Origin: Paracoccaceae bacterium
GTDB lineage: Bacteria; Pseudomonadota; Alphaproteobacteria; Rhodobacterales; Rhodobacteraceae
Direction of reading: 5' to 3'
Length of the DNA: 35,714 nucleotides
Assembly: GCA_021648225.1 (NCBI GenBank)
Contig: JAKITE010000013.1
Coordinates: forward strand, 1 to 35,714
Shown here: one piece after another, positions 19,904 to 29,320 of the stretch
Layout of the letters: each line of letters starts with the position of its first letter
Numbering within the stretch: position 1 is the stretch's first letter
The notes under the pieces: model-generated
The model's database searches: none
Seen by the model: the letters and a program-made list of their open reading frames with translations, nothing else
Told to the model about the DNA's origin: nothing
Program-made: the position numbers and the translations under genes

Positions 19904-20088
19904 TTACTCACCTCGATTTGCAGGGCTTCAATTTGCTTTTCAATCACGGCCCGATCAGCCGCCGCGTCTGTGGCAGTATATCTATCGGGGGCCACCGCAT
20001 CAGGAATTGCCGCCGCAATCCAGTAAACAGCCGAGGCCGTAATGAATGCACCTGCAAACCATTCCCAATGTTTGGCCGCAAACCGCAT
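19900..20088 (-). CDS. Small membrane protein with coiled-coil tail
   Basis: 62 residues from ATG 20088 (TGATG overlap with the previous gene). One hydrophobic helix (WFAGAFITASAVYWIAAAI) followed by a helical charged tail (DAAADRAVIEKQIEALQIEVSK). Layout compatible with a holin or an extra spanin-like protein; not recognised. Confidence 0.65.
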   Translation of the reverse strand: MRFAAKHWEWFAGAFITASAVYWIAAAIPDAVAPDRYTATDAAADRAVIEKQIEALQIEVSK

Positions 20089-20306
20089 CAACCTGCACCG
20101 ATCTTTTTCAAAACAGGCTCAATTAGAACGCTCCAAACAAGAGCGCCTACCCCCAGCACCGCACCGAATGCTATGACCGCCTTTCGCCACTTGCTTGAAA
20201 TCAAACTCATGGCCGCGCGGTATTCATGGCCCTCTCGCAATGCTTTGATCTCCTCGCCGGTCAATGGCTTTACCGCGTTACCAGCTTTATCAATTAAGTC
20301 AGTCAT
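20088..20306 (-). CDS. Small single-helix membrane protein, possible holin
   Basis: 72 residues. A polar N-terminal half (LTGEEIKALREGHEYRAAM) precedes one transmembrane helix (AVIAFGAVLGVGALVWSVLI) and a short basic end. AAAGGAAATGT before ATG 20306 is a good start context. It is the first gene of the lysis cassette, directly after the tail-fibre genes. Confidence 0.68.
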   Translation of the reverse strand: MTDLIDKAGNAVKPLTGEEIKALREGHEYRAAMSLISSKWRKAVIAFGAVLGVGALVWSVLIEPVLKKIGAG

Positions 20307-20341
20307 ACATTTCCTTTCACGCGCCGCCGGACGCTTAGAAT

Positions 20342-20857
20342 TTACTTGGTTAATTTCACAAATAAATCGCCAAGTCGCAACACGCGACCCTCTGCCTTTG
20401 TTAGTGATTCCTGCCGCAATGCAATTGACGATTCCGCCGCAGCCTTGCTTGCCGCAGCCTTGCTCTTTTTGGCCGCACCCGCACCAGCATCAGCAATAAT
20501 ATTATCTGCAATCTTTATTTTCTTACCTAGGCGGAAAATACTCTCGTTAACCTCGGCCACTCGCTCTTTTGCCAAACCAAGTCGGACCGACACACCAGCA
20601 ACGCGGCGTTTTAACTTGACTGCGGGTGTCCACGCGGCGTCCGCAATAGCGGCGACCTCGGCGTCATAATTGGTTAAGTCAGGATCAATGAACACACCTT
20701 CATCTGAAACGCTCCCAGATGGCAATATGCTGCGGTGATTGCTGCGCCCGATCTCGACACCATCATCCTCAATGATTGTTGTGGTCCATATCTGGACGCT
20801 CCGATCTGGTCCGACAATCTCAATTCTGTCAACTTCTTTGCGTTTTGTAAGTGGCAT
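20342..20857 (-). CDS. Tail-fibre-associated hypothetical protein
   Basis: 171 residues. The first 75 residues are beta-like (EIVGPDRSVQIWTTTIIEDDGVEIGRSNHRS, then DLTNYDAEVAAIADAAW), recalling proteins coded after tail fibres that describe baseplate or fibre ends. From 80 on it is helical and rich in Ala/Lys (AGAGAAKKSKAAASKAAAE), probably a coiled coil. It follows the second fibre gene by 9 bases. Possibly a fibre-associated or accessory structural protein. Confidence 0.65.
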   Translation of the reverse strand: MPLTKRKEVDRIEIVGPDRSVQIWTTTIIEDDGVEIGRSNHRSILPSGSVSDEGVFIDPDLTNYDAEVAAIADAAWTPAVKLKRRVAGVSVRLGLAKERVAEVNESIFRLGKKIKIADNIIADAGAGAAKKSKAAASKAAAESSIALRQESLTKAEGRVLRLGDLFVKLTK

Positions 20858-20866
20858 TCTTTTTCC

Positions 20867-21526
20867 TTATGCTGCAATATACGAAGCGGAAAACATCAAG
20901 TCGCCATCCGCCGAAAATTCAGTATCAAGCAATCGACTTGTCCCCGTCGTCGCGTCTGCAAGTAGGAGCAGAATTGTAGAGGTGTTGGGGTCAATATAAC
21001 CTGAAATACTCTGCCCTGCCGTAATCGATAACCCCGCCGCGCGTGATACAACCGCGCTGGCCATACCATCCGTTATGTTATGGGAAACAAAAGGCAACCC
21101 GTTAATCTGGATATTCCCACTAATTGTCCCCAAGGACGATGTGGCAATTCTACCTTGCACATGAACCAGATCCCCGATTTTGGTATAATGCCCGATTTCA
21201 ATCGTCTGTGTTGCGTCTGAATTGGTTCCATCACTCAAATTAGGCGTCCATGTGCCTTCCTCGTAATCATCGAGCGCGTTTGCCGCAACCGATCCGCCGA
21301 GATAAATCGCACCATCAACGACCAAATCGTTTGCACCTGCTGCTCCCGCAGCTGCGCCAACGACAACCGGACCTGTGAATAAATTCGCCTCAATCGCCAG
21401 CACCAATTCGGCGCGGGTCATCCGCTTAGTTTCACCAGCCGAGGTATCCACAATAGGAAATTCGTCGTCGGCTGCGCTTAATGCCCCGGTGAGGGCTGCG
21501 AGTGCTGATATTTTTGTGTCTGCCAT
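20867..21526 (-). CDS. Tail fibre protein
   Basis: 219 residues. The opening ADTKISALAALTGALSAADDEFPIVDTSAGETKRMT is a widespread phage-fibre start module; the centre has LDDYEEGTWTPNLSDG and YTKIGDLVHVQGRI, typical of receptor-binding fibre tips; the end is beta-rich. It probably contacts the host surface. TAATG coupling with the preceding fibre gene. Confidence 0.85.
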   Translation of the reverse strand: MADTKISALAALTGALSAADDEFPIVDTSAGETKRMTRAELVLAIEANLFTGPVVVGAAAGAAGANDLVVDGAIYLGGSVAANALDDYEEGTWTPNLSDGTNSDATQTIEIGHYTKIGDLVHVQGRIATSSLGTISGNIQINGLPFVSHNITDGMASAVVSRAAGLSITAGQSISGYIDPNTSTILLLLADATTGTSRLLDTEFSADGDLMFSASYIAA

Positions 21527-22425
21527 TATGTCACCCTTAGAAAAAGTGTTGCCCTTGTGCGTTGCGATGCACCATCAGCCTCCGAACCACCCATTGCCTG
21601 CCACGTGCCAGATAATGCACCAGAACCAGACCAAAGCGCGGAGGCCGTGCCAGCCGAGCGCGTATCATCCGCAAGAGTTGTCAGCACGGCCCCGAGGGCA
21701 GCGGGTCGAATATCAGCGCCTGCAAAGATCGCCCCGCCCGTAAATCCTGTGGTTTCGACAATACCAAATATATAAGACCCAATATCCCCATAGGACATAC
21801 CTGCAATGGTTGGGGGGGTGTGCGTAGTAACCATTGCCTTTACAACATCAACAGCCGGAACGCGCGCTGTATCCGTGCCTGTCTCGCCCTCGGCGGTTGT
21901 TGCCAATTCAACAGGCCCGTTGGTCGTGGTGGTCGCGTAAACTGCATAAAGCGTGTCGAAATACGTTTTCAAGGTGGCTTTGATATTGGCCCAAGTCACC
22001 CGCTTAATTATATTTGATGCAGCGGTGTCAACAATAACAACACCGTCGGCCTCAAGCGGGGTTGCCTTGGACCCGCTGGCCGCAAATCCGGTGATCACTC
22101 CGCTGGCCGATATGGACAATAAAATCGACCCCGCCGCGTTTTTAATTGTAATCCCGCTGGCAGACGAAGCTTGCCAAATGTTTGACCGCAATTCCCAAAA
22201 GCCTGTTCCCACATCGAAATAACCAAGCGTATACCAACCATCGTTTGCGGCGTTCCGCATCTTGAGAAAATCTGTCGCGGTGTCATACCATAGTTGGTGA
22301 GCGTATGTCGTTACCGGTTCCGTTGCCCCAGAATTGCTGCTGGCAAGTGCTTGCAGTGACGCCGAGATTTCCGCCCGCGTAAGGGGAAATATTTGGTTTG
22401 AGATTATAAAATCTGCTTGGCTCAT
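21526..22425 (-). CDS. Tail fibre protein
   Basis: 299 residues, rich in Ala, Thr, Ser and Gly with short beta repeats. A segment with WYDTATDFLKMRNAANDGW and a VDTAASNIIKRVTWANIKATL element mark it as a phage fibre or appendage protein. It lies directly after the large tip protein and before a second fibre gene, where host-recognition genes are expected. Composition and position are the main evidence. Confidence 0.82.
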   Translation of the reverse strand: MSQADFIISNQIFPLTRAEISASLQALASSNSGATEPVTTYAHQLWYDTATDFLKMRNAANDGWYTLGYFDVGTGFWELRSNIWQASSASGITIKNAAGSILLSISASGVITGFAASGSKATPLEADGVVIVDTAASNIIKRVTWANIKATLKTYFDTLYAVYATTTTNGPVELATTAEGETGTDTARVPAVDVVKAMVTTHTPPTIAGMSYGDIGSYIFGIVETTGFTGGAIFAGADIRPAALGAVLTTLADDTRSAGTASALWSGSGALSGTWQAMGGSEADGASQRTRATLFLRVT

Positions 22426-25400
22426 TTAGATAACTTTCCCATATCCTTTGGCATTATAGCCAAATGTTCTTGAAACCGACGACCCGCCGGCATCCTTAAA
22501 TTCAATTGTGAACCCCGTCGCGCTTTTCAGCGTAATAGCATAAGTGTCGCCCGTTGTCATTCCTGCGATATTTGAGATCGAAATACCGCCCAAACCTTTG
22601 AATGCCGGATCGAACACAACAGCATAAGCCCCTGCGCCGGAAACAATGTCATCACCGGCAATCTCTCGGTCCTCCATATCGATCTTGGCGGCAAGAGTTG
22701 TGAGCAACGGCGTGACACCTGTTGAGGTGCTGTCAAGCACAGCCTTGAATTTCAGGCCACGCGCCGAGAAATCACCCACAAAGAAATCAATCCACGGTCC
22801 CCATGTTGGCGAAGCATTAGGATCATCATCAGTTAAAGCAATCTGCAATTTTGCATTCACGTCCGAAAACTCACCACCATCAAATAACCCTTGCCGATCA
22901 TCAAACAGCCCTGACGCATCGTCGAACAACTCGCCGCTTTCATCGCTCCGAAAAAACTGAATTTGCGCCTCAACTCGAGATGTATATTTTGCCCCGAGGT
23001 CCGTTATTGTGCCGAATAGATAATCACCGGATGGTGACACGCCCGACAAATCATTGATCACCAAACCTATATTTGAAGATTGCTCCAGAGGGATGTAATC
23101 ACCATCCTCTGCGAGTAAATAACCGCTGGTCTCGATCTGCAACTTAACCGAAAGGTCATCGTAGTAAGAGACTTCACCCAAATTATTATCCACAAGGATA
23201 TGCAAATAAGTTTCTGTTCCGACTGCAACAAATGTAACAGACGCCTCCGTGTAAACATTCGCAAATGCGCCTCCCGGGAATAGATCAACACGCCCCACAT
23301 TCCAGTTATTTGCATCGTCCGATTTAATCACCCAACTCCAACCAGTTCCACCGATAGACCGTCCTTCCAGTCGATAGGTTTCACCAATCACCGTCGCAAA
23401 TGCATAAGATTTTGACGCATGTTTATTACCATTGTGGGTGAGTTCAAACATACCATCAACCAGCGCAAATCCGGGGGCAGCATAACGCCCATCAACCCAC
23501 CCAACTGTGCTAGTCCCGTCACCAGCAAGGATTAGTTCAGGACCATGCGTGAAATCCTCCAACAGCAAAAACTCGTCCCAATCCTGCGACGTGCCAACAT
23601 GCGTTCCCGCGTATCCAGTGGATTCCGTGACGGTGACAATGGAGTTAAGGCGTTCCAACTCCCCAACATTGGTGGTTATTTGCGCCGGGGTGATGCTCTC
23701 GTTTCCGATCTGGTCAGAGGCGCGAATAAAATAAGTCCCCGCGCGGTATGGTAAACTGAACGCGGTAATCGGCGCGGGTATTCTTTCAGCCACAGTTTCT
23801 GACGAGCCAAAAGCCGACCCTACTAAAAGAGGCGACCTGCGAATTGTATAATGAGACAAATCAAGATCGGGAACGGCGTCCCAAGTAAAATTTGCTTGCC
23901 CGCTCATGGCATTTATTTTGAAATTCAGAACGTCGGCAGGAGGGTCGGCAAATGCGTTGACCGTATGGCTTGCCGTGAAATAGGCAGAGCGCACACCAAG
24001 CAAACTTAAAACCCGCGCGCGAACATCATAGGTTATCCCGTCGATTACCCCGAGCCATTCAAACTTTGATTGCATACCAGACCCAAAGGTTGTCCATTCC
24101 GTATCGGTTGAAATTTTACCTTCAACTTGAAATGTGCCGACAAAGACGGATTTATATGCAGAGAGGTCGACAACCAGCGCGCCGACCACAGCGCGCCCCT
24201 GTTGCTTTAATTCGTCCGACGTAGTGAAGGCCGGAGGCGTAAGGTCCAAAGGATTTGGCAGATTGGTTGGCTGTCCTGCCAAATAAGGGTCGGCGTCACT
24301 GGCTGCCCAATCATAAACGGTTGAGGCGGTTTCCCTTAACGACAACGTGACCGTCGGAGCAATCACGTGGATGTCCAAATTGACGGCCAGAACCTCAAAC
24401 ACCTTTGCGTCCCATCCATAGCGAGACAGGGTTAGCATAACATTATCGCTCGGCACTAATTCCAACGCGGATAGCTTGAATGCCGCCGAGAATGTTATTT
24501 TTTGACGGGATTTGTTCAGCAACAGTTTGGCGTTTCGCTGCGCCCTCTCCTCATTAGTTTCAAACGGGAAATCAACCGACAAATATTGAGGGTCACCGTC
24601 TGCGGCTTCATATGTGGCCGACAATACAGCGGGGTATTCGTCATCAGTATAATTGTTTTGCGCGGGAACAAATTGGCCTTTGACGCCGTTGTAATTTCTT
24701 GAGTTTGTCACAGCGGTTTCGATTTTAACCGAGCCGACAATATCGCTCTCGGTTAAGGTGATTGTTGGCGTTCTGTATTCCGCACCAAAGATAACAAATT
24801 GGCCTTTGATATATGAAATGCCGCCAAGAACGCTGATCAGCATTGACTCAAGTATTCTGGAATAATTGGCAGAGGTATTTACAACGGCATTGCACTCAAA
24901 GCGCGGTTGGCTTCCGGCATCCAACATTGTTACGGCCTCGTCCGCTAGGTTGGCCAGCGTTATACAAGCGGCCTCGTCCCATTCGTCTGCCTTGATCGCA
25001 AGCCCGTGTTTTGTGTCAAACATAAAATCACGGATACACAAGGCTGGGTTTGCACTGAATGCGGTTGATGCGTCGCGCGGGTCGTAAACCTTGCGGCCTT
25101 CAATTACCGCCGAGATATTAGGGAGGCCACTTGTGAATTGGTCCTGATCGTAAAGCAACCGGACATAAAGATATGTCTGCCCTAACAATTGGTGTTCTGC
25201 GGTCCAATATCCGTCGCTATCGGAAACCAAATCAGCGTCGGCGGCTTGTGTATCTGTGCCGAGATGTTTTTTAATCCGGCAAAAATTAGCCCAATTTCCT
25301 TGAAAAGTATTTCCGTCTAGGGCTAATTCGTCGCCAAAATAAACCTTGGTAATTGCGTTGCTTTCATGCGCAGCAATCACAATTACCAAATGCAAATATT

Positions 25401-25728
25401 TACCGTCCCCGCCCGTGCTTTCAATGTAAGCAATCGGCCCCGACACGCGGCGGGTTCCGTAAACAATCCGCTGCGGCATGGTCCCATCACGGACCATTGT
25501 TGTAATTCCGCTGGGGATAGAATCATTTCTCCCAAATAGCGCATTTGTCAGCAAGCCTACGGCAACATTGATCAAAGCGTTTACCGCATACCCTGCCAAA
25601 GCTGTTGCAACAACGGCCCCAAACCCGATTGATTGAAAGGCCGTGACAAGAAAGGCCGTGACCGGATCCGCGCGGAGCGGCGTTGCGAGGGCAAGCGTGA
25701 TAAAACCAACGAGGACTAAAAATTTCAT
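22426..25728 (-). CDS. Large tail tip/host specificity protein
   Basis: 1100 residues, in the position of GTA gp15 or lambda gpJ. The N-terminus (MKFLVLVGFITLALATPLRA) reads like a cleavable signal peptide and a second hydrophobic segment follows (about 30-65), a feature of several tip proteins. Then a tip core with VIVIAAHESNAITKVYFGDELALDG and EGRKVYDPR near 110-215, fibronectin-like beta domains after 530, and beta-rich receptor-binding domains with repeated Asp/Gly/Phe at the C-terminus. It caps the tail and contacts the cell. Confidence 0.85.
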   Translation of the reverse strand: MKFLVLVGFITLALATPLRADPVTAFLVTAFQSIGFGAVVATALAGYAVNALINVAVGLLTNALFGRNDSIPSGITTMVRDGTMPQRIVYGTRRVSGPIAYIESTGGDGKYLHLVIVIAAHESNAITKVYFGDELALDGNTFQGNWANFCRIKKHLGTDTQAADADLVSDSDGYWTAEHQLLGQTYLYVRLLYDQDQFTSGLPNISAVIEGRKVYDPRDASTAFSANPALCIRDFMFDTKHGLAIKADEWDEAACITLANLADEAVTMLDAGSQPRFECNAVVNTSANYSRILESMLISVLGGISYIKGQFVIFGAEYRTPTITLTESDIVGSVKIETAVTNSRNYNGVKGQFVPAQNNYTDDEYPAVLSATYEAADGDPQYLSVDFPFETNEERAQRNAKLLLNKSRQKITFSAAFKLSALELVPSDNVMLTLSRYGWDAKVFEVLAVNLDIHVIAPTVTLSLRETASTVYDWAASDADPYLAGQPTNLPNPLDLTPPAFTTSDELKQQGRAVVGALVVDLSAYKSVFVGTFQVEGKISTDTEWTTFGSGMQSKFEWLGVIDGITYDVRARVLSLLGVRSAYFTASHTVNAFADPPADVLNFKINAMSGQANFTWDAVPDLDLSHYTIRRSPLLVGSAFGSSETVAERIPAPITAFSLPYRAGTYFIRASDQIGNESITPAQITTNVGELERLNSIVTVTESTGYAGTHVGTSQDWDEFLLLEDFTHGPELILAGDGTSTVGWVDGRYAAPGFALVDGMFELTHNGNKHASKSYAFATVIGETYRLEGRSIGGTGWSWVIKSDDANNWNVGRVDLFPGGAFANVYTEASVTFVAVGTETYLHILVDNNLGEVSYYDDLSVKLQIETSGYLLAEDGDYIPLEQSSNIGLVINDLSGVSPSGDYLFGTITDLGAKYTSRVEAQIQFFRSDESGELFDDASGLFDDRQGLFDGGEFSDVNAKLQIALTDDDPNASPTWGPWIDFFVGDFSARGLKFKAVLDSTSTGVTPLLTTLAAKIDMEDREIAGDDIVSGAGAYAVVFDPAFKGLGGISISNIAGMTTGDTYAITLKSATGFTIEFKDAGGSSVSRTFGYNAKGYGKVI

Positions 25729-26129
25729 TTACGCCAAACTCCTTGGGCTTTGTTTACAGGGACGAACACCAAGCCTTGCAGGGATGTGGCCGCAATCTTG
25801 CCATTAAAAACGACCCCCAAAGCGTCCCGCCCATCCTGCCTGACAATGGCAATATCCCCTCTTTGCGCGAATGCCGGTGAGATTTCAACAAATCCCTCTC
25901 CTTCAAGCCCCGCAATCAAGCCGCCATGCCGCGAGATACGGCCATTAGCGCCCCGTAAGGTCTTATATTTGCCTCTGTGCTTGCTTTCTATGTCTCCCCC
26001 CCACACAGCGTCCGCACAGCGCGCCGCGAATAGGGTGCAATCATGTTCCCCCCAAACAAAAGAGCAACCAACCGCAGCATCAATGACTGCGCTCAATCGC
26101 CCCTCCCATCCTTGAACCTTACCCGTCAT
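25725..26129 (-). CDS. NlpC/P60-like tail peptidase (DUF6950 type)
   Basis: 134 residues. FVWGEHDCTLFAARCADAVWG (24-44) carries the catalytic Cys motif of DUF6950/NlpC-P60-like proteins, followed by a YKTLRGANGRISRHGGL region and a beta end. Gene position equals GTA gp14, a peptidase that opens the cell wall during DNA entry. Overlaps both neighbours by ATGA. Confidence 0.85.
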   Translation of the reverse strand: MTGKVQGWEGRLSAVIDAAVGCSFVWGEHDCTLFAARCADAVWGGDIESKHRGKYKTLRGANGRISRHGGLIAGLEGEGFVEISPAFAQRGDIAIVRQDGRDALGVVFNGKIAATSLQGLVFVPVNKAQGVWRK

Positions 26130-26734
26130 TCGTTACGACTCCCAGAACCAGACCCGCTGGTGACGCCACCGCCCGACGCGGACTTTCCCCATTCAATCGG
26201 AGATTCCTGAATAGCTTGGACGTATTCAAACCCCTTGTCGGCTGGGAAATCAATCTTCTGATCGGCATCCGTCCACCGGCGGTTTCTGGATCGGTGTAAA
26301 ATCAAAAGCCTGTTTTCAACGACCACCGAAATTGTGGCCTCGGACCCAGAGTCAACAATAGGCATTCTATCCATCGAACCCCGAAACGTAATGAACGGAT
26401 CAGCGTCAACTATGCCACCCGTCATGGTCCCAAAATAAACAGTGCATTTGCGATTCTGATAATCCTCACCAAGAGCGATTGCCAGAATGTCAGCCGGTAA
26501 ACCCGATAAGGACAACGTAATCCCTTTGGCTTGAACTTCGGTGCTTTCATTTGGTGCGGAGATTTTTAGCAAAGCTCCGGCTCCGGTCCACGTTTCCCCA
26601 CCCCAAGAAAGTTGACCACGGCCTGTCCACAACCTCACGTCGCCAGAATCAAACGCCAAGTGAACCAGATTGAACGGATTAACAACCGACGCGGCGGCGG
26701 CGTCCTTTATGTCTGTTTGTAAACCGCGCGCCAT
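26126..26734 (-). CDS. DUF2163-like tail (hub) protein
   Basis: 202 residues. Pattern LVHLAFDSGDVRLWTGRGQLSWGGETWTGAGALLKIS, then a central ALGEDYQNRKCTVYFGTM and ENRLLILHRSRNRRWTDADQ, matches the DUF2163 family seen as GTA gp13. It forms part of the tail hub between the distal tail protein and the tip. The C-terminus is Gly/Ser rich. Confidence 0.88.
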   Translation of the reverse strand: MARGLQTDIKDAAAASVVNPFNLVHLAFDSGDVRLWTGRGQLSWGGETWTGAGALLKISAPNESTEVQAKGITLSLSGLPADILAIALGEDYQNRKCTVYFGTMTGGIVDADPFITFRGSMDRMPIVDSGSEATISVVVENRLLILHRSRNRRWTDADQKIDFPADKGFEYVQAIQESPIEWGKSASGGGVTSGSGSGSRNE

Positions 26735-26735
26735 A

Positions 26736-27344
26736 TCACAACGCCTCCATTATCGAAAACGAAACCCCGAAACTTGCCATTTGGTTTATATCCCAACCAG
26801 CCTCATTGGTGGCCAGCGACCAAACCCCGACGGGACTGCTTACGGTCACAGCAACGCTTATCGGGTAGGCTTCCTTGAGGGCGGGTTCAATTGCCAGCGT
26901 TACCGTGCCCCCGGCACTGCTTGTTGCGTCGGCTGTGATCTTATGGAGCCGCGAGCTTGTCCCCGTTCCAATTTGCAACCAGTTACCCAATTTGAATGTC
27001 AGCGCGTTTCCAGCGTTTTGCAAAACAATACTTTCGTCTCCAGCAGCACCAGCCGTTTGCATGTCGGCTGTGGTTCCCGTTCCCGTTGGACGCGCCAAAG
27101 GTGGCCCCATGAGAAACGTCCCAAACTTGCCACGACATTGCAGAATGAAAACCTCCCATGCGCCTGCGGCTGTGTATTTCATTGGCGGGATTGTCACCTC
27201 ACCAACCCAAAGCGCCCCGCCATGGTCAAACTTTTGTTGCGATAGATCATATGGCGATTGTGTGGCCCCAACGGATCGCAATGGACGAATGGAAAGCGAT
27301 TGAATATTTGGCGAGGCCGGAAAGGCCAGCGGGTAGGTTGGCAT
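26736..27344 (-). CDS. DUF2460-like distal tail protein
   Basis: 202 residues in the GTA gp12 position. It begins with a beta domain (PLAFPASPNIQSLSIRPLRSVGATQSPYDLSQQKFDHGG) and includes CRGKFGTFLMGP, typical of the baseplate or distal tail family. It joins the tail tube to the hub. It lies 2 bases after the tape measure gene. Confidence 0.8.
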   Translation of the reverse strand: MPTYPLAFPASPNIQSLSIRPLRSVGATQSPYDLSQQKFDHGGALWVGEVTIPPMKYTAAGAWEVFILQCRGKFGTFLMGPPLARPTGTGTTADMQTAGAAGDESIVLQNAGNALTFKLGNWLQIGTGTSSRLHKITADATSSAGGTVTLAIEPALKEAYPISVAVTVSSPVGVWSLATNEAGWDINQMASFGVSFSIMEAL

Positions 27345-27346
27345 GA

Positions 27347-29320
27347 TTAACCCCCTTTCAATGATTGAGTGAAGGCTCCGCCACGCGCGTTAGCGTCCAA
27401 AACAGCACCTTTTGCGGCCTCGGTGATTTGCGGTAGCAAGCCCAAGACCTCGGCCCGAACCGTGCTTTGAACCCCAAGCGAAAAATTGAGGTTTTGGACA
27501 ATTGTAACACCGCCACCACCTCCGCCAATTGCGGCCTTTGCTTGAGAGGTTGAAAGAATGCGTCCGTTTTGTGCGGGAATAAAAGGCTCTCGGCCATTCT
27601 CCCCGACCATATACGGGTTGCCAGCTTGCACGGAACCACCCGCAGCCCTGCCCTGTAAGTTGCCGCCAAGATCAGAGAAAAATGAAGCGAGGCCGGATTG
27701 TTTGTCTGGAGCCACACCAAACAGACCTTGCAAGAAACTCGTTGTGGCCAGCTTCACAAACATTTTGAGCAAATCATTTAACCCGTCCTTGAGGCTGTCA
27801 GCACTCGTCAAAACATCAATGAAATCCTCAACGATTTGTTGATTTGCGTCCGAAAGAGCTTCCAACGCCTCGGCTTGAGTGTCGATTGCCGCAACATTTG
27901 AACCACGCGCGCCCGTGTTAGCGTCCATCGCAGCCGTGGCCTCCATAAGAGCCAAGGATTCGCGCTCAAATGCGGCAACCAAGCCCGTGATAACCGCTTG
28001 TTCCTCTGCGGTAATATCCCCGTTGGTGGCTAAAGCCTCGTTTTGCAATTCAATATCTAGGTTGGTTTTCTCAATCTCAATCCGACGCAAGCGTTGCGCA
28101 TCGGTTGTCATGCCGAGTAATTCCAATTCCCGCGATAGATTTTGAATGCGGCGCGCAGCTTGGAAGCCAAACGAGGGAGAAAGTGGCTCGGGCTCGGGCG
28201 ATGCTGTCGTCGGCGGCGGTGCTGCTTGGCCATTAATTGTTTCTAGCAACATATCATGCGTTCTTGTAAACCTATCAATGTCGGCGGTTGCCCTCGCAAC
28301 TGCTTCAGAATATTCCTCCAAAAATCTAGGGCTATCAATATCCCCCCCACCAGCGTCAACACGCGCTTGCAGCCGTGCAAGTCGTTCGCTTGCCTTGGCT
28401 CGGTCCTCTATCGCAAGTTCCAAAGCACGATTAACAATGATCGCTTGTTTTTCAGCCGATAAATTGCCCGCCCCTCCGACTTCGATAACGCCCATAATTG
28501 CGCGGATGTCGCTAAAAGCGGTTCCGGCGGCGCGTGATATGTTCACAAGAGCGCGGCCAACCGATAGGATTAGAGGCATCAAGTTGACTAATGCAGTTGA
28601 AACTTGGGCATTCATAACGCGCGATAACAAATCAAGCTCGGTTTGAGCGCCCTCCGCTTTGCGGATTAAATCTTCGTCAATGACAACACCAAGCCTCTTA
28701 GCCTCCGCCCGGAGGTCGTTCATGGAATCCTCACCGCTGCGGAGCATGTTCACCATCGCAACGCCTTCACTGTCGAACAGCTTCATTGCGATTCGGTTCA
28801 TGTCCGTTTGCTCGGTCATTTTGGACATTGCGTTTGAAACCGAGCCGAGAACGTCAACAATATCACGCGCCGTTCCATCGGCGTTGTAAAATTCAATCTC
28901 CAATTCCTCAAGCGCGGCCTTGGCTTCGCCTGTTCCTTGGCGCGCCTCTGCCAACCGCCGCCCAAACCTTTGCATTGCCATGTCGAAGGTCGTAACGCTC
29001 ACACCCGCGCCCTCGGCCACCGTCCGCAATTCTTGCAACGCATCCGTGGTCAATCCGAGTTTGTCGGCGGTTTTGCCTATGTTGTCCAATTCGGCTGTGA
29101 CGCTTTTGACTTTGGCAATCAGAACCGCCGCGCCTAATGCTGGCAATAAGCCTCGCATTGACATAGCTAGGCCGTTGAAGCCGCGTGTTGTGCGGGAAAG
29201 GTTCTTTTGCGATTTTTTTGCAAAACGGTCAACGCGCGCCGTATTTTTATTTAGCGCACGTGCAAATTCGCGGTCACGAACCTGCAATAAAATTTTAAGG
29301 GATTGGAGATCACTAGCCAT
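27347..29320 (-). CDS. Tape measure protein
   Basis: 657 residues, helical, with an N-terminal basic coiled coil and hydrophobic helix (LAMSMRGLLPALGAAVLIAKV, ~50-70). A block LDNIGKTADKLGLTTDALQELRTVAEGAGVS follows, typical of phage tape measures, and the Gly-rich end includes GRAAGGSVQAGNPYMVGENGREPF. It sets tail length (about 100 nm if 0.15 nm per residue applies) and is ejected into the host. Its ATG overlaps the stop of the frameshifted chaperone. Confidence 0.92.
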   Translation of the reverse strand: MASDLQSLKILLQVRDREFARALNKNTARVDRFAKKSQKNLSRTTRGFNGLAMSMRGLLPALGAAVLIAKVKSVTAELDNIGKTADKLGLTTDALQELRTVAEGAGVSVTTFDMAMQRFGRRLAEARQGTGEAKAALEELEIEFYNADGTARDIVDVLGSVSNAMSKMTEQTDMNRIAMKLFDSEGVAMVNMLRSGEDSMNDLRAEAKRLGVVIDEDLIRKAEGAQTELDLLSRVMNAQVSTALVNLMPLILSVGRALVNISRAAGTAFSDIRAIMGVIEVGGAGNLSAEKQAIIVNRALELAIEDRAKASERLARLQARVDAGGGDIDSPRFLEEYSEAVARATADIDRFTRTHDMLLETINGQAAPPPTTASPEPEPLSPSFGFQAARRIQNLSRELELLGMTTDAQRLRRIEIEKTNLDIELQNEALATNGDITAEEQAVITGLVAAFERESLALMEATAAMDANTGARGSNVAAIDTQAEALEALSDANQQIVEDFIDVLTSADSLKDGLNDLLKMFVKLATTSFLQGLFGVAPDKQSGLASFFSDLGGNLQGRAAGGSVQAGNPYMVGENGREPFIPAQNGRILSTSQAKAAIGGGGGGVTIVQNLNFSLGVQSTVRAEVLGLLPQITEAAKGAVLDANARGGAFTQSLKGG

